A stretch of 64,000 bases of DNA from Nitrospirota bacterium (GTDB lineage: Bacteria > Nitrospirota > Nitrospiria > Nitrospirales > Nitrospiraceae). The stretch covers positions 1-64,000 of the forward strand of contig JAUSMA010000061.1 in assembly GCA_030645475.1 (NCBI GenBank), in the 5' to 3' direction. The notes beneath the pieces were generated by a model that searched no databases, was not told the DNA's origin, and saw nothing but the letters and a program-made list of their open reading frames with translations. Of the stretch, positions 8,506 through 17,114 are shown piece by piece (position 1 is the first letter of the stretch; each line of letters starts with the position of its first letter). A program made the position numbers and the translations under genes.

Positions 8506-9261
8506 CTAGGGCCGAGTCAGGGTCACCGTGATCGCTCCTGCGAGGTCACCGTCCATGTAGCCCTCCTTGGGGTATCCGGAAATATCCAGCTCGCCTTTTG
8601 GCTCACCATGGCAGCTGAGGCAGGCCGGTACATAATAGATCGGCATGACGACCCGCAAGGTTTGGCCTTGATCGGTGAGTTCGCTGACGTAGGCTTCGGC
8701 TCGAGGACGTCCAGACAGCCACTTCAGAACCGAGGCCTCGTATTCGTCCGGTTCATTTTTTGGATTGCGTGGTTGTAAGGTGGTTTGCTTGAGTCGTACG
8801 CGTGTGTGTTTGGAGAATCGCGCAGCGGCCTGGCTGCCGTAAGTGGCTGGAATAAAATTTTTGTACCCAATCCCCCGCTGGTTGATGACGACTTGGGCAT
8901 CACGGACTACTTCTTTGCTGGCGACCACGAACGCCGGCAATAGCTCTTTGGCAAGGGGGGGCACTACGACCGTCGTGTTGTGCAGTTTTGCGAGATCAAT
9001 GTTGGTCTGTTCGCGAAACTCCCGAACAAGTTGTTGTTCAAACACTTCGGGTGTAAAGCCCTTGTCTCCCTTATGTTGATCGTCAATCAGTAGTTGGTTC
9101 CGCTCGATGACCAGCCGGCCCGCTTTGAGTAACTTGGCTAAGAGTCGAGCGGTCTCCTCCGCCTCAGCACGATCGACCGCCCAGCTCGTGCTCGGGGTTA
9201 CGGCTCCGAGGGTGAGGATCGCGAGCATTCCCGTGATGGCGGCAAATCGTAGGCTGTTCAT
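8506..9261 (-). CDS. DUF3365-type monohaem c-type cytochrome (second copy)
   Basis: A 251-residue exported haem protein paralogous to 1459-2217. Signal peptide at the N-terminus (MNSLRFAAITGMLAILTLGA, cleaved near SWAVD), one CLSCH haem motif near residue 220, then GELDISGYPKEG. The start at 9261 is chosen because AAGGGG precedes it; an in-frame extension to 9348 lacks a site. The two copies differ mainly in the middle linker and the loop before the haem. It is followed 16 bases upstream on the same strand by a solute-binding lipoprotein gene, so it may be the last gene of that operon. Confidence 0.85.
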   Translation of the reverse strand: MNSLRFAAITGMLAILTLGAVTPSTSWAVDRAEAEETARLLAKLLKAGRLVIERNQLLIDDQHKGDKGFTPEVFEQQLVREFREQTNIDLAKLHNTTVVVPPLAKELLPAFVVASKEVVRDAQVVINQRGIGYKNFIPATYGSQAAARFSKHTRVRLKQTTLQPRNPKNEPDEYEASVLKWLSGRPRAEAYVSELTDQGQTLRVVMPIYYVPACLSCHGEPKGELDISGYPKEGYMDGDLAGAITVTLTRP

Positions 9262-9277
9262 CGGAGTCCCCTTTCTT

Positions 9278-10363
9278 TCATCGTGACCGGGTGTCGGCCA
9301 GTCGGCATTGGCCTTGATCGTAATGCTGAGGCATTTTCTCTGCGGCAAACGGAAGCCCTTCCGTTGCGGCCCGGCGAGGATAGGCGTAATTTTCCTCTAG
9401 CCAGCGCTGCCGCATCTCGGTGAGCCGGCCCGATTCATCAAGCCGGAACAGGAGGTCATTGAGGAACCGTCGTAACCGATAGCTCTCCTCGTCGGTGACG
9501 ATTGCATAGTGTTCACGGGTCAGGATCAGCGGCTTACCATTTCCCACTGTGAGGAGCTGCCAATCTTTGCGGACCCGGCGTACCGTATAGTTGAGGACCG
9601 GTTCTTTTCCAAGAATAAGGTCGATCGGTGGGTGTTGGGACTCGAAGGCAGCGGGAAGTGAGTCGCAGAGCACGAGCGTGATGCCTTTCAGATTGGCTTC
9701 CGCATAGAATTGGGCACTGGTGCCTTCTTGAACGGCCACGGTCAGCCCTGCAAGGGCCTCGGACATGAGATGTGCATCGGCCACTCGCTCAGAGCGACGG
9801 ATAGACGCACTCACGCGTTCAGCGACGTCAGGACGTACAGTGATGCCACCGATGCCTCCGGCATCAAAGTAGGGGTTCGAATAGGCGAGGCCGATGCGTC
9901 CTGGTGCTGCCACGTTGGCGCTGATAGAAGACACAAACAAGTCGAGATTGCCTTCCGTCAGTTCGATGAAGAGGTTTCGGAAACGAATCAGTTGTAGCGT
10001 CGGCACGATCGGTTCCTTGTTGCCGCAGCGTTGCGAGAGGGCCGCGCTGATTTCGCGCACGAGCTCGACATCGAGTCCTGTGACGCGTAGCCCTTCGTCT
10101 GTATAGATGGCCGGGAACACGAAGGGCTGAAAGGGTTCAACTGCCATGCCGACGCGGATCTGGCCCCTGGCGCAGATCGCATCGAGTTCGTTCGTGGCGA
10201 CGGGATGCAGCAGTTGGACCGCATCTATCACCAGCCCACAGCCCTGCAGCATGAACGCGATGAGCAACAGTGACGCCCAGCCGCGCAACATCCCGATGAA
10301 CGGCGCGCCGGTTCCGGCCTCATGTCGTGGAGCCTCCAGGGTCGTTCGCAATGTGTGAGACAT
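9278..10363 (-). CDS. Periplasmic solute-binding lipoprotein (SBP family 3)
   Basis: A 361-residue protein related to amino-acid-type extracellular solute-binding proteins. A lipobox (LQGC) ends the signal peptide, then the two-lobe fold starts at ICARGQIRVGMAVEPFQPF and runs through LDVELVREISAAL and the hinge near TVAVQEGTSAQFYAE. No ABC permease or ATPase lies nearby, so it may act as a binding or sensing protein, or be an orphan. The ATG at 10363 starts two bases after the stop of the beta-barrel gene with no clear ribosome-binding site, implying coupled translation. The last ~35 residues are polar and unlike the family. Confidence 0.75.
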   Translation of the reverse strand: MSHTLRTTLEAPRHEAGTGAPFIGMLRGWASLLLIAFMLQGCGLVIDAVQLLHPVATNELDAICARGQIRVGMAVEPFQPFVFPAIYTDEGLRVTGLDVELVREISAALSQRCGNKEPIVPTLQLIRFRNLFIELTEGNLDLFVSSISANVAAPGRIGLAYSNPYFDAGGIGGITVRPDVAERVSASIRRSERVADAHLMSEALAGLTVAVQEGTSAQFYAEANLKGITLVLCDSLPAAFESQHPPIDLILGKEPVLNYTVRRVRKDWQLLTVGNGKPLILTREHYAIVTDEESYRLRRFLNDLLFRLDESGRLTEMRQRWLEENYAYPRRAATEGLPFAAEKMPQHYDQGQCRLADTRSR

Positions 10364-10365
10364 GC

Positions 10366-11013
10366 TCAAAACCGAATCCCTGTCGTAATCAACCATTGTT
10401 GGGTCTGTCCGGCTTCACCGCGAAAATCGATTCCGTACTGAGTATATTGGATGGCCGTGTCGACTGAGACGCCCCGCCCGACCGGAAACCTGACGCCGAC
10501 TTGACCGCCGATGAGATGTCCCGGCCATGTGTTGCCTGGACCGGGGAGTGTGGCGCCTCCGAGCAGACCCAGATAGGGAACGGCCCGGTCTTCGAGGGGG
10601 CCGAAGAGGACATGCCGGATTACGCGATTGATCGGCATCCCCTTTGGGAAGTCCAGAATATCGATGAAGTTATTCCATCGGGGATTGAGATACAACGAGT
10701 TCTGATCCGTCGTAAAGGTCTGCGTGTGATTGCTGTAGTATTGGTAAATGGTTCGAACTTCTAAATCGCCATAACGCAATGCCGTGATCCCGCCTTGGAT
10801 CCCGATGACGCGATTGTCGGGAGCGAATGACCGCTGGCTGAATGTGATGTCGAAGTTGAATGGCCGGATAGGGAGCCATTCGAGGAGCGAGTCCTGAGCG
10901 TTGACCGGTGAGGCGAGCAGATAGGTTATGAGGCTGAGGGCTATGACTGAGAGGTAGCGCATGAGGCGATGGGGCCGATACGGCTCAGCAGGTGTCAGTC
11001 GTTGTTGCATCAT
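10366..11013 (-). CDS. Small outer-membrane beta-barrel protein
   Basis: A 215-residue exported protein. The hydrophobic signal (MRYLSVIALSLITYLLA) ends at PVNAQD, and the rest alternates polar and apolar residues as in an eight-strand barrel, ending with phenylalanine (LITTGIRF). The overall layout resembles lipid-A-deacylase-like or OmpW-like small barrels, but no catalytic set could be assigned. The start is uncertain: the ATG pair at 11013 is used, while an ATG at 10962 would give a more ordinary signal peptide. Neither has a strong ribosome-binding site. Confidence 0.65.
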   Translation of the reverse strand: MMQQRLTPAEPYRPHRLMRYLSVIALSLITYLLASPVNAQDSLLEWLPIRPFNFDITFSQRSFAPDNRVIGIQGGITALRYGDLEVRTIYQYYSNHTQTFTTDQNSLYLNPRWNNFIDILDFPKGMPINRVIRHVLFGPLEDRAVPYLGLLGGATLPGPGNTWPGHLIGGQVGVRFPVGRGVSVDTAIQYTQYGIDFRGEAGQTQQWLITTGIRF

Positions 11014-11040
11014 GCGCTACGGTAGGTTTCGAGGCGAATG

Positions 11041-11412
11041 TTATTGAGCGGATGCCTCGGCCCCGATATGCTTCGGGGCGGTGATGCATGATTGCATAAT
11101 TTCGATCTGGCAGGAAAGGGCGGTGCCGAGTGTTGTCTGAGCGACCCTGAGCATGTCCTGTGCTGAGATTTTTCCCTCCTCGACATCGAGGAGCAGATGT
11201 CCCGGAACGCTGGTGCCATCGACCGCGAAGACTCCCTCGGTTTGCCTCAAGACGGGTTCGAGTGTCTGCTGTGCCTCCTGACATTGTGAGCCTGACAGCA
11301 TGAGGGCAATGCGTTCTTTCGGTGGGGCGGCCGAAATAGGGGAGTGGAGGAGGAGCGTGGCCGTGCAGATGGCTGTGAGGAGTGCGAACCTGGCTGATAC
11401 GACGTTCAACAT
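11041..11412 (-). CDS. Small exported protein downstream of nirK
   Basis: A 123-residue protein with a signal peptide (MLNVVSARFALLTAICTATL) cleaved near ISAAPP. The mature part has three cysteines and a VEEGKISAQDMLRVAQ segment. Its small size, beta-alpha pattern and the ending SCQIEIMQSCITAP recall heavy-metal-associated-like folds but lack a clean CxxC. The ATG at 11412 has no obvious ribosome-binding site. It lies 88 bases after nirK on the same strand, behind a 25-bp perfect hairpin, so expression may be separated from or tuned relative to nirK. Function unknown. Confidence 0.6.
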   Translation of the reverse strand: MLNVVSARFALLTAICTATLLLHSPISAAPPKERIALMLSGSQCQEAQQTLEPVLRQTEGVFAVDGTSVPGHLLLDVEEGKISAQDMLRVAQTTLGTALSCQIEIMQSCITAPKHIGAEASAQ

Positions 11413-11446
11413 GATTTGATATGTATGGGCGAGATGCTCTTTGTCT

Positions 11447-11499
11447 CGGCAATGGCAGGGAGCGAGCCGCCAACGGCGGCTCGCTCCCTGCCATTGCCG
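11447..11499 (-). terminator. Perfect 25-bp hairpin directly behind nirK
   Basis: Positions 11447-11471 and 11475-11499 are exact reverse complements around a three-base loop (AAC). The hairpin begins one base after the nirK stop codon when read on the minus strand. No T-run follows, so it is either an unusual terminator or a 3'-end stabiliser/processing structure. Confidence 0.7.
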
Positions 11500-11500
11500 C

Positions 11501-12451
11501 TTACTTCGCTGGCAGTACCCAGGGCACCATCGGCATAAGTGGTGCGTCCTTGGCGTCTGGTCCCACCAGTAATACCGCAATGGCGCCGCGTAGCGCACCC
11601 GTGAGCGAATGTGTGACGAGTGGGTAGGCGCCGGCTGATTCAGCCACGACGTCGAATGTGGCTGCGCTGCCAGGGCCGACGACATAGGTCTGCACACCCT
11701 TCAGATTATTGGCCGGATTGCCGCTCTCATAGACGTTGTCCCAGATTTCGCCGATCGGGTGAAAGGCGGAGAACTCGTTCGGGCCCGCGTTGACGAAGTA
11801 GATTCGAACTCGCTCGCCTGGTTTCGCATCCAGCTTGCCGCCTCCGGTCACGAACGGGTGGTATTTGAAGATGCCGCCGTTAAACATGACTCCATCGAAC
11901 TTTCGGTCGAACATGGCCTGTACATCGTTGGGATTTTTGAAGAACTCGGACTGCACGAGGACATATTCGCGATCGGCTTTTGCCCAGGCTTTCGTATCTT
12001 TCGGATCGACGATGATGGCGCCGAACATGCCGCGGGCGACATGTTGGATCATCGGAGGCGCACCGCAATGGTAGAAGAAAATACCGGGTTTTTTGGCGAC
12101 GAAGGTATAGCTGATGGTTTCGCCGGCATTGATGGCCCGATAGTTCTTTAGGAAGTCGATTTCTGCGGCATGGAAGTCCATGGCATGAGGATTCTTGTTC
12201 GTGGCGGGGTTGGTCAGGGTAAAGTTGATCGTGTCGCCTTCGGTGACGCGGACGACTGGCCCCGGCATGGTTCCGTTGAAGGTCCAGGCGGCATACTTCT
12301 CTCCGCTCCCATCGATGACGACATCCGATTCCACCGCTGTCATAGCGATGTCATGAGTCTTGGCCCATGCCGGTGCCGAGAGGGCTAGGCCTCCGACGAG
12401 TAAGCCCGTGAGGATGGCACGAGTGCCATAGTGGTGTCGCGATGATTGCAT
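11501..12451 (-). CDS. nirK: Copper-containing nitrite reductase
   Basis: A 316-residue periplasmic two-cupredoxin enzyme reducing nitrite to nitric oxide. After the signal peptide (cleaved near PAWAKT), the type-1 copper ligands are His89, Cys129, His137 and Met142. The type-2 ligands are His94, His128 and His281, and the catalytic pair is Asp92 and His231. All fall in recognisable blocks: HAMDFH, FFYHCGAPPM, HVARGMFG, FHPIGE and THSL. The gene sits downstream of a Crp/Fnr regulator on the same strand and carries a perfect palindrome in its promoter region (12575-12600). A role as a divergent multicopper oxidase is possible but the full ligand set argues for NirK. Confidence 0.9.
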   Translation of the reverse strand: MQSSRHHYGTRAILTGLLVGGLALSAPAWAKTHDIAMTAVESDVVIDGSGEKYAAWTFNGTMPGPVVRVTEGDTINFTLTNPATNKNPHAMDFHAAEIDFLKNYRAINAGETISYTFVAKKPGIFFYHCGAPPMIQHVARGMFGAIIVDPKDTKAWAKADREYVLVQSEFFKNPNDVQAMFDRKFDGVMFNGGIFKYHPFVTGGGKLDAKPGERVRIYFVNAGPNEFSAFHPIGEIWDNVYESGNPANNLKGVQTYVVGPGSAATFDVVAESAGAYPLVTHSLTGALRGAIAVLLVGPDAKDAPLMPMVPWVLPAK

Positions 12452-12552
12452 GGTCTCTCTCCTTCTCTGGTTGAAAATGGATGGATCCGTGGTCGTGTGA
12501 ACTAACGGTCCTCTGCATTCAGAGGTTACAAATCCTAAATGTTAGCCGAATC

Positions 12553-12600
12553 ACCATACGCTAGGCCGATGGCAATAAACATGACATATGTCATGTTTAT
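12553..12600 (-). promoter_or_regulatory. nirK promoter with Crp/Fnr-type palindromic operator
   Basis: Positions 12575-12600 form a 26-bp perfect palindrome; each half reads ATAAACATGACAT from the outside in. The core TGAC-N4-GTCA matches a Crp/Fnr-family site. A TATGGT hexamer on the minus strand at 12558-12553 lies 32 bases from the centre of symmetry, the spacing of a class II activator site centred near -41.5. The nirK start codon is about 95 bases beyond the predicted transcription start. Confidence 0.7.
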
Positions 12601-12634
12601 GAAAATCGTGCTGAAAGGGGTGCGACGCGCGAGA

Positions 12635-13366
12635 TTATGAGGCGGAGGCAAGGGCTTTCAGCCCTTTGAGGTCGCGAATCAGGAGGCGGTTGGCGGTACC
12701 GGAGACCAACCGGTCGCGCTTGAATCGGCTCATGATGCGAATGGCTGTTTCTGTAGTAATCCCCACCATGTTGGCCATGTCTTGTCTGGTCATCCGAACC
12801 GTCAGGCGGATTCCATTCTGATCTGCAATGCCGTTACGGGCTGCAAGGTCCACGAGCAAGGAGGCGAGCCGTTGGTCGGCGCGGTCGAGCGCGAGGTCTT
12901 TAGTCTTCTCCTGTGCTTCGTTCAAACGATTGCCCAGGTATTTAATGACTTCCATCGCGGCATCGGGATTTCGCCGCAGCATCTCGAAATAGGATTTCTT
13001 TTTCATCCGGAGAATGCTGACGTCTCCCATGGGCTGGGCCGAGCCTGGATGAGCCGTCCCATCGAACGCGGCCGCGTCGCAACAGAAGAGATCCCCCGGC
13101 ATCAGCATCTTCAGCGTACATTCCTTTCCCTCCGGCGTGGACTTCACGCACTTGACGGTTCCTTCCTTGACGATGTGGAAGTATTCGGTGGGGTCGCCTT
13201 CGCGGAAGATGTAGTCGTGTTTGCCGTAACGGGTTTCGGTCAATTCCTGGAGCACGCGTTGGCGGTCCGCGATGGACAGGATGTTCAGGAGGGGAATGTG
13301 GTCCAGCCCTTGAGGAAGGACTGGACCAGACGGCTTACTTGGTGATTTGCTTGGTCGCTTCGACAA
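12635..13366 (-). CDS. Crp/Fnr-family transcription regulator, likely of nirK
   Basis: About 243 residues: an N-terminal cyclic-nucleotide-binding-type domain (FREGDPTEYFHIVKEGTVK, PGDLFCCD) followed by the dimerisation helix and a C-terminal winged helix with recognition helix region MANMVGITTETAIRIMSRFK. The cysteines present (GKEC, FCCD) do not form an Fnr-type N-terminal cluster motif, so the ligand may be haem/NO or another signal; this is not resolvable. The start is uncertain: no ATG lies near, and the TTG at 13366 with GGAG upstream is chosen; it overlaps the transketolase gene by 32 bases. It directly precedes the palindromic nirK operator, which it probably binds. Confidence 0.85.
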   Translation of the reverse strand: MSKRPSKSPSKPSGPVLPQGLDHIPLLNILSIADRQRVLQELTETRYGKHDYIFREGDPTEYFHIVKEGTVKCVKSTPEGKECTLKMLMPGDLFCCDAAAFDGTAHPGSAQPMGDVSILRMKKKSYFEMLRRNPDAAMEVIKYLGNRLNEAQEKTKDLALDRADQRLASLLVDLAARNGIADQNGIRLTVRMTRQDMANMVGITTETAIRIMSRFKRDRLVSGTANRLLIRDLKGLKALASAS

Positions 13367-15200
13367 TCGAGCGTGCTCCGATCCCAAAGTGATCCACGAG
13401 TTCGTCCGGCTTTCCGCTGTGTGGAATGACCCGAACCGCAAGTTTGTGTACTCGTAACCCTTCTGGTCCAACCGCACTGAGGACCGCGTCGCCTAACCCT
13501 CCGTGGGCATAGTGGTCTTCCACCGTAAGGATACGTCCTTGGGTGGCTCGGGCACTGTCGATCAAGGTTGTGCGGTCGATCGGTGCGATGCTGTAGAGGT
13601 CGATCACTCGTACGGAAATTCCAGCCGCCTTGAGCTGATCGTAGGCGTTGAGCGCTTCGAAGAGTGTCACGCCCGCTGCGACGATCGTGAGGACGTCCGA
13701 GGCGCTCTGGCGAAGGACTTTGGAGCCGCCGATCTGAAAACGCTCCTCTGGTCCATAGATGACTGGCGCTTTAGGTCTTCCGGCGCGGAGGTAGACCATT
13801 CCTTTGTGAGCGGCCGCTATTTCGACCAGTCTGTAGGTGCAGGTGGCATCTGAGGGATAGAGGACGACGACGCCTGGTTGGGCCGCCATCATCGCGATAT
13901 CTTCGAGTCCCATTTGCGAGGGGCCGTCTTCGCCGATGCTGACGCCGACGTGTGTGCCCACCAGTTTGATGTTCGATTGGCTGATGGCCGCCATCCGGAT
14001 GAAGTCGTAGGCGCGGGTGAAGAATGCCGCAAAGGTTGCGACGAAGGGAATCTTGCCGCAGGCGGCAAGTCCTGCTGCCGCGCCAAGCATGTTTTGTTCG
14101 GCGATGAAGTTTTCAAAAAACCGATTTGGAAATTTCTTGCCGAATTTGTCGGTATAGGTTGAGTTCTTCACGTCGGCATCGAGTCCGACCACCAAGGGGT
14201 TTGCTGCGCCGATGGCTTCGAGTGCAACACCGAAGGCTTCGCGCGTCGCGGCGGAATCGCCAAGCTTATAGGGTGACGGTGGCAGCGCGCTGGTGGCGGT
14301 AGCGTTCGGTGCCGGCTGTGCGGGTTTCTGACTAGAGAGCGAAATTGAGCTTGGTTTGAGCTGTTTGGTCAGTTCATCGATCGCCTTCTGTGTCTCTTCA
14401 CCTTTGGGGACGGGCTTTCCGTGCCAGCTGGGGTGGTTTTCCATAAACGAGAGACCGCGACCCTTAAAGGTCTTGGCGAGCAGCACCGTCGGTTTGCCCT
14501 TGGTGGTTGCGGCTTCTTGGAATGCGTTCACGACAGCAGAGAGATCGTGTCCATCAATGACGATGGCATGCCAGCCGAATCCAGACCAGCGTGCACGATA
14601 GGCCTCCATGTCATGCTGCAACATCGTGGGATCGCTTTGACCGAGTCGATTGACATCGACAATCGCACAGAGGTTGTCTAATCCATGGTGGCGTGCGACT
14701 TCTGCTGCTTCCCAGACGGATCCCTCAACCGACTCTCCGTCGCCCATTAAGACATAGGTTCGGTGATCGAGCTTGTCGACGAACTTTGCATTGAGGGCGA
14801 TGCCGATGCCGACAGGGAGGCCTTGGCCCAATGAACCGGTTGCCATATCGACGAACGACAAGCGGGGCGTCGGGTGTCCTTCAAGGTCTGAAGTCAAGGT
14901 GCGTAACTTCAAAAGGTCGCTTTTCGGAAAGAGGCCTGCTTCCGCCCAGGCGGCGTATAGCAGGGGAGCGGCATGCCCTTTTGAGAGGACGAATCGATCG
15001 CTGTTGATGGCCTTCGGATTCTTTGGGTCGTACCGCATCACAGTGAAAAAGAGGGCAGCCACGATCTCGGCAGCAGAGCAGCAACTTGAGGGGTGGCCGC
15101 TTCCGGCTTCGCTGGTCGCCCGAACACTTTCGATGCGGAGCTGCGTGGCCTTATTATGGAGAGCATTCAGGATATCGGGCGAAACGACTGAACTGGCCAT
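13335..15200 (-). CDS. tkt: Transketolase
   Basis: A 621-residue thiamine-diphosphate enzyme that transfers two-carbon units between sugar phosphates. It shows the early SEAGSGHPSSCCSAAE region, the ThDP motif GDGESVEGSVWEAAEV near residue 145, the Pyr domain with FIAEQNMLGAAAGLA and a C-terminal transketolase domain. A low-complexity linker rich in Ser, Pro and Ala near residues 285-310 separates the PP and Pyr domains. The ATG at 15200 follows AAAGGAG. Its end overlaps the Crp/Fnr gene. Confidence 0.93.
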   Translation of the reverse strand: MASSVVSPDILNALHNKATQLRIESVRATSEAGSGHPSSCCSAAEIVAALFFTVMRYDPKNPKAINSDRFVLSKGHAAPLLYAAWAEAGLFPKSDLLKLRTLTSDLEGHPTPRLSFVDMATGSLGQGLPVGIGIALNAKFVDKLDHRTYVLMGDGESVEGSVWEAAEVARHHGLDNLCAIVDVNRLGQSDPTMLQHDMEAYRARWSGFGWHAIVIDGHDLSAVVNAFQEAATTKGKPTVLLAKTFKGRGLSFMENHPSWHGKPVPKGEETQKAIDELTKQLKPSSISLSSQKPAQPAPNATATSALPPSPYKLGDSAATREAFGVALEAIGAANPLVVGLDADVKNSTYTDKFGKKFPNRFFENFIAEQNMLGAAAGLAACGKIPFVATFAAFFTRAYDFIRMAAISQSNIKLVGTHVGVSIGEDGPSQMGLEDIAMMAAQPGVVVLYPSDATCTYRLVEIAAAHKGMVYLRAGRPKAPVIYGPEERFQIGGSKVLRQSASDVLTIVAAGVTLFEALNAYDQLKAAGISVRVIDLYSIAPIDRTTLIDSARATQGRILTVEDHYAHGGLGDAVLSAVGPEGLRVHKLAVRVIPHSGKPDELVDHFGIGARSIVEATKQITK

Positions 15201-15372
15201 CGGAGCTCCTTTCAGGATTGAAAACCGAGGAAGCCGGCACACACTTCTCTAGTTCAGAGATCGGTTGCAACGCGGCGGGACTTGAGGCTAACAAAAATGA
15301 AATATGGGAGTCAATGAAAGGATCTGTGCAGATGGGGGAGGATTAACGGTGCTATTCAGGCGGTCAGTTGGT

Positions 15373-15813
15373 CTACACGGAGGAAGGAGGCGTGATGGTC
15401 GATACTTCACTTGAACAGGCGCTTTCGAGTCCGTTATAGGCACTGACTGTAAAGTAGTAGAGCGTATTGGGCTCAAGGCCAGTAATCGTGGCCGACGGGG
15501 AGCCAACGTACTGCGATTGTTCATATGCGCAGCTGCCAGGTTGACCTGGTGATTGACGGCCGTAATGGACAAAGTAAGCCATGACGGAGGGGTCCGGGAC
15601 CGGACTCCATGCGAGAGATGCGGTTGCTCCTGCCACCGGTGCCGACCCTCCACTGCTGCTACCGGGAGCGCTACTGCCTGGAGTTACAGTGACGCTTGGG
15701 TCGCTGCCAGTTTCTCCGCCGCCGCCGCATCCAGTCAGCAGCGAGGCCATACTAAGAAGCAGACCTGCGAAAAATGTGGTGAGGCGTAGTTGAGGCTTGC
15801 TGAATGAGGTCAT
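15373..15813 (-). CDS. Fibronectin type III lipoprotein
   Basis: A 146-residue lipoprotein: signal peptide with lipobox LTGC, a Gly/Ser/Pro-rich linker (residues ~30-60), then one fibronectin type III domain recognised by SLAWSPVPDPSVMAYFVHYG and LEPNTLYYFTVSAYN. Lipidated cysteine and the flexible tether suggest anchoring to a membrane with the domain displayed. GGAG precedes the ATG. It is monocistronic with AT-rich upstream sequence. Binding partner unknown. Confidence 0.75.
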   Translation of the reverse strand: MTSFSKPQLRLTTFFAGLLLSMASLLTGCGGGGETGSDPSVTVTPGSSAPGSSSGGSAPVAGATASLAWSPVPDPSVMAYFVHYGRQSPGQPGSCAYEQSQYVGSPSATITGLEPNTLYYFTVSAYNGLESACSSEVSTITPPSSV

Positions 15814-16278
15814 GTACTACTCCAGGAATCGTGTCTTGTTCTGTGCTGTAGGTGTTGTCTGCTTCGTGCGTGATGCAGGCAGAAGGAGATCGTATCCTGA
15901 CATGAGCAATGAACGTGCCAGAATTAATATATGTAAGATGTTGATTTAACATAATAAAATTACAGATGTATCGTCGGTCAAAACAATATGATCTGTAGAG
16001 TCTGCAGGGGAGACCATACAGACTCAGGTCCGATTCGAAGAGTGAAGAGAGGGATTTCTGTGAGGCACAGGCGAGTTCAGTTGGATCTAGCTCGACTCGG
16101 ATGAAAGATGGGCATAGCTAGGCAGATAGTGTCTGCCAGGTGGAGTCAGCATGGAGAGGATGAGCGATCGCTAGCCGAGGTGGTGTGGGGATGTGAGTAT
16201 GGATCGCGTTGCGTGAAAATGGGAGTGGCAACAGGGGCCTGGCGAGTGAATTAGAGGGCCGCTGCCAAGTTCTACCCC
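15814..16278. other. Gene-free stretch, partly AT-rich
   Basis: No supported gene. The part from about 15915 to 15995 is visibly AT-rich and probably holds the promoter of the fibronectin-type lipoprotein gene. Nothing else was recognised up to the stop codon of the exporter gene. Confidence 0.4.
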
Positions 16279-17112
16279 CTATGGGACGGTTCTATCTCGA
16301 AAGTAGCGAAACAGTAAGTATGCATTCAGGATCATCACGATGGAGAGGATGCTGTAGGTGGTGACGGCGGTGGCCAGGTTTAACTCGATCAGCACTCGGG
16401 ACATGCCGAATGCGACGATCAAGGCATCGAAGGCCATGCAGATTCGTCTGAAGGTTTCAGGGTCCATCAAACGGATGAGGTAGCTTCCCAGGGGAATTCC
16501 CAGCAGGACGCTGGGAATGATGTAGGGAATGATTTCCAGGCTCTCGGCGCTATAGAGTCCAATGAAGTAGTAGGCGATTCCCGTCATGACCGCTTCCCCT
16601 ACTCGAATGACGCCCAGCGCGGCCCGGAAATCCTGTTTCGCATACCCTTGATTGTTGAACAGCAGCGCAAGAGGAGGGCCTGAGATCGTCGTCACAGAAT
16701 AGAGGGTTCCAATTCCTACTCCGAACGGGATTGCGATGGCCTTTTCGGCTTTGATGGGCTTTCTGATACCGGCAGCCTGAAGCAGAATCAAGGGCAGCAG
16801 CATAAAGTAGGTCACAAATTTGACCCAGGACGGATGGACAAGGGAGAGGATATAGCTACCGATCGCGACACCGATCAGGAGGCCGATCAAAATGGGCGCC
16901 ACGCGCCACCAAATGTTCGGGACGCTTTTGCGGTTGATGAAGAGGACGTACCCATTGATCACTAATTCCACCAGGACCAACGCCGGATTCAGAATACGGT
17001 TGGTGTAAAACAGCAGCGCGACGGGAACCGTGATCGAAGAAAATCCGTATCCGAGGGCCCCGTTGACGGTGGCGGCTATGAACGTGATCAGTACTAGTAC
17101 GACTACATCCAT
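16279..17112 (-). CDS. TauE/SafE-family anion (sulfite/organosulfonate) exporter
   Basis: A 277-residue inner-membrane protein with about eight helices in two related halves. The family marks are NGALGYGFSSITVP near residue 17 and ISGPPLALLFNNQGY near residue 143. TauE/SafE proteins export sulfite, sulfoacetate or similar anions. The ATG lies two bases after the Rrf2 gene's stop codon, and the ribosome-binding site AAAGGA overlaps that stop, so the two genes form an operon. Control by its partner regulator, perhaps in response to a sulfur or redox signal, is inferred. Confidence 0.8.
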   Translation of the reverse strand: MDVVVLVLITFIAATVNGALGYGFSSITVPVALLFYTNRILNPALVLVELVINGYVLFINRKSVPNIWWRVAPILIGLLIGVAIGSYILSLVHPSWVKFVTYFMLLPLILLQAAGIRKPIKAEKAIAIPFGVGIGTLYSVTTISGPPLALLFNNQGYAKQDFRAALGVIRVGEAVMTGIAYYFIGLYSAESLEIIPYIIPSVLLGIPLGSYLIRLMDPETFRRICMAFDALIVAFGMSRVLIELNLATAVTTYSILSIVMILNAYLLFRYFRDRTVP

Positions 17113-17114
17113 AA

